This document shows positions 27,908-35,939 of a DNA stretch of 64,000 nucleotides, in pieces (the stretch's first letter is position 1; the number at the start of each line of letters is the position of its first letter). Source of the DNA: Gp6-AA40 sp035492455 (GTDB lineage: Bacteria > Acidobacteriota > Vicinamibacteria > Vicinamibacterales > UBA2999); NCBI GenBank assembly GCA_035492455.1, contig DATJJE010000074.1:1-64000 (forward strand), given 5' to 3'. Under the pieces are notes generated by a model. It was not told the origin of the DNA. It ran no database searches and worked only from the letters and a program-made list of their open reading frames with translations. The translations under genes and the position numbers were made by a program.

Positions 27908-28047
27908 GGCGGCCGGGCCGCCGCGCGCGCTACCGTTGGATTGTCTCCATCTCGCTGTTGGATTCACCCGCGGCGCTTGTCCCCGCCAGCGGGTGACCGG
28001 TGCGCGCAATCACACCTCACGGTCGCAGTGATTGCGCGCACTTTTTT
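27908..28047 (+). ncRNA. Candidate structured RNA or 5' leader ending in an orphan Rho-independent terminator
   Basis: Three hairpins lie in series in a 313-base gap without genes. GGCGGC/GCCGCC pairs at 27908-27922; TCACCCGC (27964-27971) pairs with GCGGGTGA (27989-27996); GTGCGCGCAATCAC (28000-28013) pairs perfectly over 14 bp with GTGATTGCGCGCAC (28028-28041), followed at once by TTTTTT (28042-28047). The last is a textbook plus-strand terminator, yet no plus-strand gene lies upstream for 2.3 kb. It may end a small RNA or be an attenuating leader of the tauE operon. No promoter is clear. Confidence 0.5.
28000..28047 (+). terminator. Rho-independent terminator, 14-bp perfect stem plus U6
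   Basis: The stem halves 28000-28013 and 28028-28041 are perfect reverse complements with a 14-base loop, and six T residues follow. It is active on the plus strand only by structure, since the opposite side lacks a T-run. Confidence 0.85.
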
Positions 28048-28048
28048 G

Positions 28049-28163
28049 GGTTCAATCGGTTCAGTGGGTTCAGTGGGTTCATTAGGTTCGGAGGGTGCTC
28101 TTGTGCGAACCTACCGAACCCGAACCTACTGCACCCTCTGAAGCCCTTGAACCTACTGACCCC
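28049..28163. repeat. Head-to-head 9-bp arrays (GGTTCAGTG and its inverse) before tauE
   Basis: Five GGTTCAGTG-like units (28049-28093) are followed by a 12-base spacer and a looser array of CGAACCTAC- and TGAACCTAC-like units (28106-28163). The two halves can pair as GGTTC with GAACC, forming a long imperfect hairpin. The second half overlaps the probable start of tauE. Confidence 0.75.
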
Positions 28164-28980
28164 AACTCTCGCAGCCATCATCTTCGGAGCAGGCGTAGCG
28201 GCGGGCGCCCTCGGCGTGGCGCTTGGACTCGGCGGCGGCATCTTCCTGGTCCCCTTCCTCACGCTGGCGCTCGGGTTTCCTTTGAAAACGGCGGCGGCGA
28301 TCAGCCTCTGCACCGTCATCGCCACATCCTCGGCGGTGAGCGCGCGCCGTGCCGGCAATCAGTTGATTAACCTGCGCCTGGGCATGGTGCTCGAAACGGC
28401 GACGACCATCGGAAGCCTGCTGGGTGGAATCACGGCGCAGTATCTCGCCGAGTCGACGCTGCAGCGTCTCTTCGGATTGGTCGCGATAGCGGTCGCGCTG
28501 GTGATGCTTGGCCGCATCAACCGGCGAAATGTAATGACGGATCCGAACGCCGACCCCGGTCGGCTCGGCGGCCGCTTCCATGAAGACGAAAGCGGCGGCG
28601 TTGTCACCTACCGCATCAAACGTCTGCCGCTGGCGCTCACCGCCTCGTTCATCGCGGGAAACGTGTCGTCGCTGCTCGGTATCGGTGGCGGCATCATCAA
28701 GGTGCCGGTACTGAATGCGTGGTGCGGCGTTCCACTGCGCGCGGCAGCCGCGACAAGCGCGCTGATGATCGGCGTCACCGCCACGGGCGGCGCCATTATT
28801 TATTACGGACACGGCGACCTGCGTCCGTTGCTGGCGGCGCCGGCGGTGCTCGGCGTTCAGGCCGGATCCTGGGCCGGTACCCGTCTGACCGAGCAGACAT
28901 CAGTCAAGTGGCTCAAGCTACTGATGGCGTCGTTGCTTGTCGTCGTCGCGCTGCTGATGTTCGTGCGGAGTATGCGATGA
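28147..28980 (+). CDS. TauE/SafE family sulfite/anion exporter
   Basis: About 277 residues with roughly eight hydrophobic segments and two internal repeats containing the GLGGGIF and GIGGGIIKVPV signatures of TauE/SafE proteins. These export sulfite, sulfoacetate or related anions. No ATG gives a sensible start; TTG 28147 is proposed because it begins just before the first helix, while frames further upstream only translate the 9-bp arrays. It overlaps the following DUF1634 gene, its usual partner. Sulfur genes nearby fit a sulfur-anion substrate. Confidence 0.85.
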   Translation: MNLLTPTLAAIIFGAGVAAGALGVALGLGGGIFLVPFLTLALGFPLKTAAAISLCTVIATSSAVSARRAGNQLINLRLGMVLETATTIGSLLGGITAQYLAESTLQRLFGLVAIAVALVMLGRINRRNVMTDPNADPGRLGGRFHEDESGGVVTYRIKRLPLALTASFIAGNVSSLLGIGGGIIKVPVLNAWCGVPLRAAAATSALMIGVTATGGAIIYYGHGDLRPLLAAPAVLGVQAGSWAGTRLTEQTSVKWLKLLMASLLVVVALLMFVRSMR

Positions 28981-29258
28981 ACCGGCTCGAACAGAGGATT
29001 GGCGAGGTCCTTCACGTCGGGACGTTTCTCAGCTCGCTGCTGTTCGCCGCCGGCCTTGTCATGACACTGGTGGGCTATCGCACGGAGCTTTCTCAAATTC
29101 TTCTCGCCACAGCATTGGTGGTCTTGATCGCCACGCCGCCGGCACGCGTGGTCGTCTCCGTAATCGAGTATGTCCGCGAGCGGGACTGGGTTTTCGTCGC
29201 GCTCACGCTCGTCGTGCTCCTCGCGCTTGCCGGGAGTGTCGCGGCGGCCTACTTCTAG
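28977..29258 (+). CDS. DUF1634 domain membrane protein
   Basis: A 93-residue protein with three hydrophobic segments, starting at an ATG that overlaps the tauE stop (ATGA). GYRTELSQILLATALVVLIATPPARVV fits DUF1634, a family often encoded directly after TauE-type permeases. It is probably an accessory subunit; no biochemical role is established. Confidence 0.85.
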   Translation: MNRLEQRIGEVLHVGTFLSSLLFAAGLVMTLVGYRTELSQILLATALVVLIATPPARVVVSVIEYVRERDWVFVALTLVVLLALAGSVAAAYF

Positions 29259-29280
29259 GCGGCGGCCGCGCACGCTGCTG

Positions 29281-29703
29281 TCAGCGTGCTTTCGGCAGCA
29301 GGTTGATCGCGAGCAGACGCGCAGGTTCCGTGGCGCTTGCGTTCTTCGAGACCTGGTGTGTCGATCCGATCGGCTCGTAGAACATCTCGCCGGTGCGATA
29401 GGTGCGCACCTCGTCGGAGATCCCGTTGCCGATGACCTGCGCGACAACGGATCCCTGCAGCACGTAAGCGAATAGAAACCCCTGATGCTGATGCGGCATG
29501 CCGACGCGGCCGGGCGCATAGTCGACATGGCTGACGCGGATCTCCCAGCCGTCGAGCGACACGGCCGGCAGGTCGCGCGTGAATACGGGCGTCTGCGGAG
29601 CAGTTGGCGCACCTTGCGCCGCTGCATCGAGACGCGAGCTCGCGGCGATCCAGTCCGCCAGCACCGCAAGCGCGGCGATTGCCTCTCGGCGACTGACAGC
29701 CAT
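29281..29703 (-). CDS. Secreted cupin-domain protein
   Basis: A 140-residue protein preceded by GGGAGGA, which favours ATG 29703. The N-terminus (SRREAIAALAVLADWIAASS) looks like a weak Tat or Sec signal. The rest is a single cupin barrel with the metal-site pattern GMPHQHQGFLFAYVLQG and a second His in EPIGSTHQVS. It is last in a three-gene operon with two YeeE/YedE membrane proteins, overlapping the previous stop by one base. The ligand is unknown. Confidence 0.8.
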   Translation of the reverse strand: MAVSRREAIAALAVLADWIAASSRLDAAAQGAPTAPQTPVFTRDLPAVSLDGWEIRVSHVDYAPGRVGMPHQHQGFLFAYVLQGSVVAQVIGNGISDEVRTYRTGEMFYEPIGSTHQVSKNASATEPARLLAINLLPKAR

Positions 29704-30143
29704 CACGTCCTCCCGACGACAAGGCGCGGCAATCGGAAAAGCCCCTGCACGCGCGTGTAGATGGCGCCAAAGAGTCCAGCTCCCGCGAGCGCGCCGGCGA
29801 GGGCCGCAATCGCGTATATCTTCCCCTCACCGATGTTAACGAAGATCGGACCCGGACACATGCCGCACATCGACCACCCGATTCCGAAGAAGATGCCACC
29901 CACAACGCTTCCGCGATGCAACGGTTTCAGCGGGACGACGATCGGCCGGCCCGACACGGTGCGGCCGTAGCGTTTGAGGAGCCACAAGCCGGGGGCGGTA
30001 AGAACCACGGCGGTGCCGATGATTCCGTACAGCTGGAAGCTGGTGAACAGAAACATCGCCTGGATGTAGTTGTAGTCCGCCGCGCCGCTGCGGCTGAGGA
30101 CAAACCCGAAGAGGGTTCCGAGCGCGAGATAGAGCAGCGCCAT
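29703..30143 (-). CDS. YeeE/YedE family membrane protein, second half
   Basis: A 146-residue protein with four hydrophobic segments and the conserved GIGWSMCGMCPGP signature, whose cysteine is expected to handle a persulfide or thiosulfate. It begins at an ATG overlapping the stop of its partner by one base. E. coli YeeE is a thiosulfate transporter; here the family is split into two short proteins, a frequent arrangement. Sulfur-anion uptake is the probable function. Confidence 0.88.
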   Translation of the reverse strand: MALLYLALGTLFGFVLSRSGAADYNYIQAMFLFTSFQLYGIIGTAVVLTAPGLWLLKRYGRTVSGRPIVVPLKPLHRGSVVGGIFFGIGWSMCGMCPGPIFVNIGEGKIYAIAALAGALAGAGLFGAIYTRVQGLFRLPRLVVGRT

Positions 30144-30652
30144 CAGAGATGAAACAGCACGCGATAGATGAATTGCGTGGTCACAATCCCGGCCCCCATG
30201 AAACTCATCGTCGTCACCAGACTGGGAAGCTCGAAGTTCGACAGGCCAAAGATGCCGTGGCCGCTGGTGCATCCATCCGCGAGGCGAGTGCCGAAGCCGA
30301 TGAACAGGCCGCCGACGAACATCCAGGCGAGTTTGCCCGCATGCCCGAAGCCGATCACCTGATCGAACAATCCCAGAGTCCAGATGGGCGCCCATCCGCC
30401 ACCAAGCACCGCCGACAGGAATCCGCCGATCGCGAGGCCGGCAATGAAGGGCATGCGCCATTTGCGCGCGGAGCGCACTGCCTCGCGCGCGAAGTACGAG
30501 ACGGGCAGCACGAAGCTGCAGACATCTTCAAATCCCGAGGAGATGCCGAGGCGGCGGTTGGTGAGGAAGAGCAGCGCCAGCGTTACCAGGGCGATGCCAG
30601 CGCCCGCAACCGCCCAGTGAATCGGCGTCAGGTTATGAAGAATCAGCGGCAT
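30143..30652 (-). CDS. YeeE/YedE family membrane protein, first half
   Basis: A 169-residue protein with four hydrophobic segments. The motif GFGTRLADGCTSGHGIFG carries the second conserved cysteine of YeeE/YedE proteins. GGAG spaced five bases from ATG 30652 supports the start over an upstream frame. Together with the following gene it would make a complete two-repeat sulfur transporter. A DUF442 protein gene lies upstream on the same strand, separated by a palindrome and a 7-bp array. Confidence 0.88.
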   Translation of the reverse strand: MPLILHNLTPIHWAVAGAGIALVTLALLFLTNRRLGISSGFEDVCSFVLPVSYFAREAVRSARKWRMPFIAGLAIGGFLSAVLGGGWAPIWTLGLFDQVIGFGHAGKLAWMFVGGLFIGFGTRLADGCTSGHGIFGLSNFELPSLVTTMSFMGAGIVTTQFIYRVLFHL

Positions 30653-30661
30653 TGGTCTCCA

Positions 30662-30681
30662 GGGCCGCCTGAAGGCGGCCC
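30662..30681. terminator. Perfect 8-bp palindromic hairpin (REP-like)
   Basis: GGGCCGCC (30662-30669) and GGCGGCCC (30674-30681) flank a TGAA loop. There is no U-tract. A closely related hairpin occurs at 44817-44835, so the element may be a dispersed repeat rather than a dedicated terminator. Confidence 0.6.
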
Positions 30682-30686
30682 TGCGC

Positions 30687-30714
30687 ACTACCAACCACCA
30701 ACTACCAACTATTT
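30687..30714. repeat. 7-bp ACTACCA array
   Basis: Four units run ACTACCA, ACCACCA, ACTACCA, ACTATTT and end at the stop codon of the DUF442 gene. The 7-bp period matches that of the array at 51368-51434. Confidence 0.7.
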
Positions 30715-31245
30715 ATGCGCCGCCGCGTAGTTCAGCGCGAATGTCTTCAGCGCGCTATTGGTCAGACCCAGCGCAGCCGCTTCGGTGCCGGCTCGATCGG
30801 CATCCCACTTGTCGACGACCATCCGCTTGATCATCCACATGGCAGCGGCCCGGTTGGCGCTGGCGCAGTGAACGAATGCTGGCTGGTTCTTCTTGTCCGT
30901 CACCGCGATGATGAACTTGTCGGCGACGGCAGGATCGGGCATCGCACCGTTGAACGGCAGATGGATGTAGTTGATGCCCGCCGTTTTCGCGGCGGCGGCT
31001 TCGCCGTCGATGTCGGCGCCCGCCTCGCTTGCTTCGCGCAGGTTGATGATGGAGGCGTAGCCCATCTGCTTCAGGCCGGCCACCGCCTGCGGCGTGGTCG
31101 CGCCCGCGCACGCGATGGTCGTTTCGAGCTTCGAGAAATTGGTCACGCCCGGGAGCGTTTCCTTCGTGACGCTCTGGGCGCTCGCGGCGGCGACGCTCAG
31201 GCCGGAGAAAACGAGGGCAGCAAGCAGCGGATATCGTTTCAGCAT
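30709..31245 (-). CDS. Secreted DUF442 (Blh-type) phosphatase-like protein
   Basis: A 178-residue protein with a signal peptide ending at AAASAQ. The core matches DUF442/beta-lactamase-hydrolase-like proteins: VTNFSKLETTIACAGATTP, INLREASEAG, and the loop VHCASANRAA, a Cys-x4-Arg active-site pattern in place of the standard Cys-x5-Arg. Such proteins are commonly encoded beside sulfide or persulfide genes, which fits the YeeE/YedE and cytochrome neighbours. Substrate is unproven. Confidence 0.82.
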   Translation of the reverse strand: MLKRYPLLAALVFSGLSVAAASAQSVTKETLPGVTNFSKLETTIACAGATTPQAVAGLKQMGYASIINLREASEAGADIDGEAAAAKTAGINYIHLPFNGAMPDPAVADKFIIAVTDKKNQPAFVHCASANRAAAMWMIKRMVVDKWDADRAGTEAAALGLTNSALKTFALNYAAAHK

Positions 31246-31274
31246 AATGGGTGCTATGGTAGGGCAACTGTGCC

Positions 31275-32228
31275 ATGAGGCGCTACACGCTTATAGCGAT
31301 AACGGTGCTCGTGCTTCTCGGCGGCTGCTCGCGCGCTGCTGATCAACCCGCCCCTGCCAGACGCTCCGTGTTTCCAATGACGGGCCCGCTGATTGCGGCC
31401 AGCGTCTCGATGAAAGCCGCCTGGGAGTTCCCGGAAAATCCACTGACGGACAAGTCGCTGGACGACTCGAAGCTGTCGCAAGAGATTCGCCGCGGGTTCA
31501 AGCTGTTCACGAACACGCCGGCGGAGGCGCCGCGCCTCGCGCCAGGCGGCATGTCGTGCACGAACTGTCACATGAACGGCGGCCAGCGCGAGAAATCGAT
31601 GCCGCTCGTCAATGTTGCGGGTATGTTTCCCGAGTACAACCGCCGCTCGGGCCGATTGTTCAGTCTCGGTGATCGCATCACCGACTGCTTCCTGCGCAGT
31701 GAGAACGCGACGGGCGGACATCTTGCGCCCGAGGAGCTGCCGACCCCGACGACTCCGGATGTGCTCGCGATCTCCGCCTATCTGACGTGGCTGGCGAAGG
31801 ACGGACCCATGGGGAAGAACCCGTCGTGGCGCGGTCAGAACACGATCGCGCAGTCGGCGCTCATTCCGCTGAACCAGCTCGATCCGAAGAAGGGCGAAGC
31901 GATTTACAGCGACCGGTGCGCGACGTGCCATGGACCCGACGGTCAGGGCGTGCAGATTGGCGACAAGATCGCCGGACCGCTGTGGGGCCCGCGCTCGTGG
32001 AACGACGGCGCAGGCGCGGCGCGTGTCTACACGCTTGCCGGCATGATCCGCTACTCGATGCCGTATCTCGACCCCGGCAACATTTCGGACGCCGACGCGC
32101 AGCATGTCGCCGCCTTCATCAATTCGAAACCGCGTCCCGTGTTTCCGTTCAAGGATCGCGATTACCGCGTCGAGAAGCTTCCGGCCGACGCGGTGTATTA
32201 CTCGCGGCAGATCAGCCTGTCGCGATGA
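31275..32228 (+). CDS. Dihaem c-type cytochrome lipoprotein, TsdA-like thiosulfate dehydrogenase
   Basis: A 317-residue lipoprotein (lipobox LLGGC at residues 14-18). Two haem motifs are present, CTNCH near residue 95 and CATCH near residue 217. The first half contains SGRLFSLGDRITDCFLRSENA, similar to TsdA, which oxidises two thiosulfates to tetrathionate in the periplasm. The neighbouring sulfur genes support this. Its start lies 29 bases from the divergent DUF442 gene. Function by homology; activity could also be tetrathionate reduction. Confidence 0.82.
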   Translation: MRRYTLIAITVLVLLGGCSRAADQPAPARRSVFPMTGPLIAASVSMKAAWEFPENPLTDKSLDDSKLSQEIRRGFKLFTNTPAEAPRLAPGGMSCTNCHMNGGQREKSMPLVNVAGMFPEYNRRSGRLFSLGDRITDCFLRSENATGGHLAPEELPTPTTPDVLAISAYLTWLAKDGPMGKNPSWRGQNTIAQSALIPLNQLDPKKGEAIYSDRCATCHGPDGQGVQIGDKIAGPLWGPRSWNDGAGAARVYTLAGMIRYSMPYLDPGNISDADAQHVAAFINSKPRPVFPFKDRDYRVEKLPADAVYYSRQISLSR

Positions 32229-32240
32229 GAAAGGAACGAC

Positions 32241-32888
32241 ATGTCTGAACGCCAGAGCCGCCGTTCGTTCTTCACGTCCGTCGCTTCCGCCGCCGGCCTT
32301 GCTGCTGTCGCCGCGCAGGATGCCGCCGCGCAGTCGGTGCCTCCTTCGGCCGGACCATTCGACATGAAATGGCTGGAGCAGGTGAAAGGGAAGCACAAGC
32401 AGCTCTATGACCTCGGCGCATGGAATCTTGCCGAAGATGGGCGTCCGCTGCGCTTCTGCAAGAATTTCCTCGATACGTTCCGCGACGTCTACAAGATGGA
32501 ATCTCCCGAGGTCAACACCGCGGTCGGCGTGTCGGGTCCTGCATTCGCGCTCAACGCAACCGACCGGCTGTGGGAGAAGTACAAGCTCGGTGAGCGGTCG
32601 AAGATCATGGACCCGAAGACGAAGCAGCCGTCGATCCGCAACATCTTCTACGACGAGGGAAGCGACATCAGCGTCAAGGCGATGCAGGCGCGCGGCACGA
32701 TTTTCTGGCAGTGCAACGTGGCGCTCGGCAACGTCGCGCAGCAGCTGGCCGATCAGTTCAAGATGCCGTTTGCGGAAGTGCGCGCGGATTTGATTGCCGG
32801 ACTCAATCCCGGCGTGCGGCTGATGCCCTCGCACGTGATGTCGCTCGCGCTCGCGCAAGAGCGCGGATTCACGTACATGCGGCCGTAA
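32241..32888 (+). CDS. Tat-exported DsrE-like protein
   Basis: A 215-residue protein, 12 bases after the cytochrome gene. The N-terminus has a twin-arginine motif (SRRSFFTS) and a hydrophobic stretch ending in AAQ. The C-terminal half resembles secreted DsrE-like proteins, with IFWQCNVALGNVAQQLAD holding the only conserved cysteine position, followed by VRLMPSHVMSLALAQERGFTY. DsrE proteins carry sulfur as a persulfide. A periplasmic sulfur-carrier role alongside the TsdA-like cytochrome is an inference. Confidence 0.7.
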   Translation: MSERQSRRSFFTSVASAAGLAAVAAQDAAAQSVPPSAGPFDMKWLEQVKGKHKQLYDLGAWNLAEDGRPLRFCKNFLDTFRDVYKMESPEVNTAVGVSGPAFALNATDRLWEKYKLGERSKIMDPKTKQPSIRNIFYDEGSDISVKAMQARGTIFWQCNVALGNVAQQLADQFKMPFAEVRADLIAGLNPGVRLMPSHVMSLALAQERGFTYMRP

Positions 32889-32891
32889 ACG

Positions 32892-32930
32892 CGAGAAGGG
32901 CAGAAGGGGCGAGACGGCCGGGTGTTACCC
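32892..32930. repeat. 9-bp purine-rich array between convergent genes
   Basis: Units GAGAAGGGC, AGAAGGGGC and GAGACGGCC are followed by a partly complementary stretch ending CCCCTCGCGCCC, so the gap between the convergent DsrE-like and RND genes can fold back. It may act as a bidirectional terminator. It is weaker than the other arrays. Confidence 0.4.
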
Positions 32931-35900
32931 CTCGCGCCCTTTAATCGCCGCGTACAGCCCCGGAACCGCCAACAACGTCACGGGGGTCGAGAGCGCCAGG
33001 CCCCCGATGACTGCCAGCGCGAGCGGCTTCTGCAGCTCCGCCCCCGAGCCCAGTCCGAGCGCCAGCGGCAGCAATCCAAACAGCGTACAGAACGTCGTCA
33101 TCAGAATCGGCCGCAGCCTGATGCGCCCGGCGTGCGCGATGGCGCGATCGAACGGCTCGCCCTCCGCATGCAGCCTCTCGGAGAAGTCGAGCAGCATGAT
33201 GCCGTTCTTGACGACGAGGCCGACGAGCAGAATCAGGCCCATCGCCGATGAGATGTTCAGATCGGTGCCGGTGAGGACGAGCAGCAGCAGCGCGCCGCCG
33301 AGCGAGAGCGGGGCCGCGAGCAGGATGAGAATCGCCGGCGTCCACGCGCGGAACTGAATGACGAGAATGGTGAACACCAGCACTACCGCCAGCGCGAACA
33401 CCATGAGCAGCTCGCGGAATGATTGCTGCTGCGCCTGATACTGTCCGCCTATTTCGTAGGTGTAGCCGATCGGAAGCTTGAGTTTGTCGAGATTCGATCG
33501 GATTTCCGCTACGGCGCTCCCCATATCGCGACCCTCGAGCCGACCGGTGATACTCGCCATCAAGCGCAGATTCTCGCGCTTCAACTCACCCTGGCCGTTG
33601 GCGCGATCCATATGCGCCACCTCGGACACTGGAATGGGCTTCCCCTCGCCACTTCGGATGAGCGTCTGCGGAAGCCAGTTCGGATCGAATCGGTACGCGT
33701 CCGGCAGGCGCACACGAACGGGAACTCGACGATCGGCAAGACGCAGATCCGTGGCGACCTCGCCGAGCCAGTTGCCGGCGAGCTGATCCGAAACCTGCGC
33801 GACGGTGAGCCCGTAGCGCTCCGCGGCAACGGGATTGATCGTCCACGTCACTTCGGGGTTCCCCTTCTGCACGCCCACGACGTCGACGACGCCCTGGACT
33901 TTGTTCAGCATCTCCTCGACAGGGTCGGCGAGCTCGGCGAGGCGCTGCGGATCGTTGCCGAAGATCTTCACCTCGATCGGTTCCGGATTACCTTCGAGGT
34001 CGCCGAGCATGTCCTGCAGCAGCTGCACGAACTCGATGTCGGTGAGCGGCACGATCTCGTGCAGCTTGTCGCGCACCTCATCGATCACTTCTTCCGACGA
34101 TCGGCTCCGCTGGTTGCGCGGCTTGAGCCGCACGAGGATGTCGCCCGTGTTCTGCGCTGTTGCAAACAGCCCCAGCTCCGATCCGGTGCGGCGTGAGTAG
34201 GAGGCAACTTCCGGCGTCTCGGAGATCACCTTTTCGATCTGTTTCACCTGGCGATCGGTTTCCGACAGCGCGCTCCCTTCAGGCGTGAGGTAATCGAGCA
34301 CGAACCCGCCCTCATCGGCAGCGGGAAAGAATCCGGTGCCGACCGCATAGAACAGCGTGACGGTGAGCGCCGCGAGAAGCACCGCGACAGCGATCGACAG
34401 CAGCGGGCTGCCGACCATCCATCCAAGCATCCGTTCGTAGGCGGTCTCTATGCGTCCGTGCCACTCTCCAACCGGCTTGTGATGCGTCGCGGCCCAGCGC
34501 GCCATCAGCGGCACGACGGTGATCGACAGCGCGAGCGAGATGAGTACCGCCACCGAGAGGCTCATCGACAGCGCGCGGAAAAATTGTCCGGGAACGCCGG
34601 ACAACAGCCCCAGCGGCGCGAATACGACAACGGTCGTCAGCGTCGAGCTGACGAGCGGCGCCATCAGCTGTTGCACCGCGCCGACGACGCTGTCGCCGCC
34701 CTCGCCCGCACGCCGGTGGATGTTTTCCACGACAACCACCGCGTCGTCGATGACCAGACCGATGGCCACGGCGAGGCCGCCGAGCGACATCAGGTTGATG
34801 GTGCCGCCGAACAGCCACATGAAGACGAAGGTCGGAATGACGGCCATCGGCAGCGTGATCGCCGCGATCATCGTCAGCCGCCAGTCGCGCAGGAAAACGA
34901 GCAGCACGATGATGGCGAGGACGCCGCCAATGAGGATCGCGTCGCGGACGCTCGCGATCGATTCCTCGACGAACTCGGCGAGGTCGTAGACGCGACTGAT
35001 GCGGATGCCGGCGGGCAGCGATCGAGCCAGGCTGGCGATGGTGTCGTCGACGCCGCGCTTCAGGTCGAGAATGTTCGCGCCGATCTGCTGCGCGATGCTG
35101 ATCGACACCGCCTCGCGGCCGTTGCCGGTGATGAGCATGGTGCGGTCCGGAGCGCCGGGCGCAACCATTCCGACGTCGCGTACGCGAACGGTGGCGCCGT
35201 TCTTCACCAGAATCGGCGCGTTGGCGATGTCGTCGAGATTTTTCCAGAGGCCGGACGCGAGCGACAGGTTCTGCAGCCCTGACTGCTGAAACCGTCCCAC
35301 CGGGACGAGCTGGTTCTCCGCGTTCAGCGCATCCGACACATCCACGACGGTCAGGCCGGCCGCCGTCATCTTTGCCGGGTCGAGGATCACCTCGATTTCG
35401 CGTGTGTCGCTGGCGAGGATTTCTATCGTTCCGGCGCCGGGCACGCGCGCTAACTCCGGCTTCACGACGTAGGTGGCGTAGTCGAACAGGTCGGCCGTTG
35501 CCAGCGATCCGGTCATGTTGAGAATGAACACCGGGAAGATCGCCGGCGTCATGCGTTCGACCTGGATCTGCGAATCCATCGGCAAGTCGCCCGTGACCTC
35601 CGCCACCCGGTTCTGCACCTGCTGCAGCGCGACGATCATGTCGGTGGACGCCGCGAACTGCGCGGAGATTTCAGCCGCGCCACGGATGCTGCGCGACCGC
35701 ACGCGCCTGATGCCCGGCACGCTCATCACCGCTTCCTCCAGCGGCCGCGTCACGGTCAACATCATCGACTGCGGTGGCAGCGTGCCCGAATGGACGACGA
35801 TGACGATGCGGGGGAATTGAAGCGGGGGATAAATGCTGCTCGGCAGCGCCAGCGCGGCGATGACGCCGCCGACCACGAGAGCGACGGCAACGAGCGCCGC

Positions 35901-35939
35901 TGCGCGTGAATGCCGTTGCGCGAGCGCGGCGATGCTCAC
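32925..35939 (-). CDS. RND efflux transporter permease (AcrB/CusA-like)
   Basis: A 1004-residue inner-membrane pump with the RND layout: a membrane helix near the N-terminus, a large periplasmic loop (about 35-330), a block of helices containing GLAVAIGLVIDDAVVVVENIHR with paired Asp residues used in proton relay, a second loop (about 555-850), and a final helix block with GLILLVGLVVKNGIMLLDF. Length is typical. It overlaps the upstream adaptor gene by four bases. The Asp pair and lack of Cu-binding methionines suggest a drug- or organic-compound-type pump rather than a metal pump. Confidence 0.95.
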   Translation of the reverse strand: MSIAALAQRHSRAAALVAVALVVGGVIAALALPSSIYPPLQFPRIVIVVHSGTLPPQSMMLTVTRPLEEAVMSVPGIRRVRSRSIRGAAEISAQFAASTDMIVALQQVQNRVAEVTGDLPMDSQIQVERMTPAIFPVFILNMTGSLATADLFDYATYVVKPELARVPGAGTIEILASDTREIEVILDPAKMTAAGLTVVDVSDALNAENQLVPVGRFQQSGLQNLSLASGLWKNLDDIANAPILVKNGATVRVRDVGMVAPGAPDRTMLITGNGREAVSISIAQQIGANILDLKRGVDDTIASLARSLPAGIRISRVYDLAEFVEESIASVRDAILIGGVLAIIVLLVFLRDWRLTMIAAITLPMAVIPTFVFMWLFGGTINLMSLGGLAVAIGLVIDDAVVVVENIHRRAGEGGDSVVGAVQQLMAPLVSSTLTTVVVFAPLGLLSGVPGQFFRALSMSLSVAVLISLALSITVVPLMARWAATHHKPVGEWHGRIETAYERMLGWMVGSPLLSIAVAVLLAALTVTLFYAVGTGFFPAADEGGFVLDYLTPEGSALSETDRQVKQIEKVISETPEVASYSRRTGSELGLFATAQNTGDILVRLKPRNQRSRSSEEVIDEVRDKLHEIVPLTDIEFVQLLQDMLGDLEGNPEPIEVKIFGNDPQRLAELADPVEEMLNKVQGVVDVVGVQKGNPEVTWTINPVAAERYGLTVAQVSDQLAGNWLGEVATDLRLADRRVPVRVRLPDAYRFDPNWLPQTLIRSGEGKPIPVSEVAHMDRANGQGELKRENLRLMASITGRLEGRDMGSAVAEIRSNLDKLKLPIGYTYEIGGQYQAQQQSFRELLMVFALAVVLVFTILVIQFRAWTPAILILLAAPLSLGGALLLLVLTGTDLNISSAMGLILLVGLVVKNGIMLLDFSERLHAEGEPFDRAIAHAGRIRLRPILMTTFCTLFGLLPLALGLGSGAELQKPLALAVIGGLALSTPVTLLAVPGLYAAIKGREG

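Noticed and set aside
31254..32858. Minus-strand frame of 534 codons opposite the cytochrome and DsrE-like genes
   Set aside because: The plus-strand genes have haem motifs and export signals, while the antisense frame has no recognisable features.
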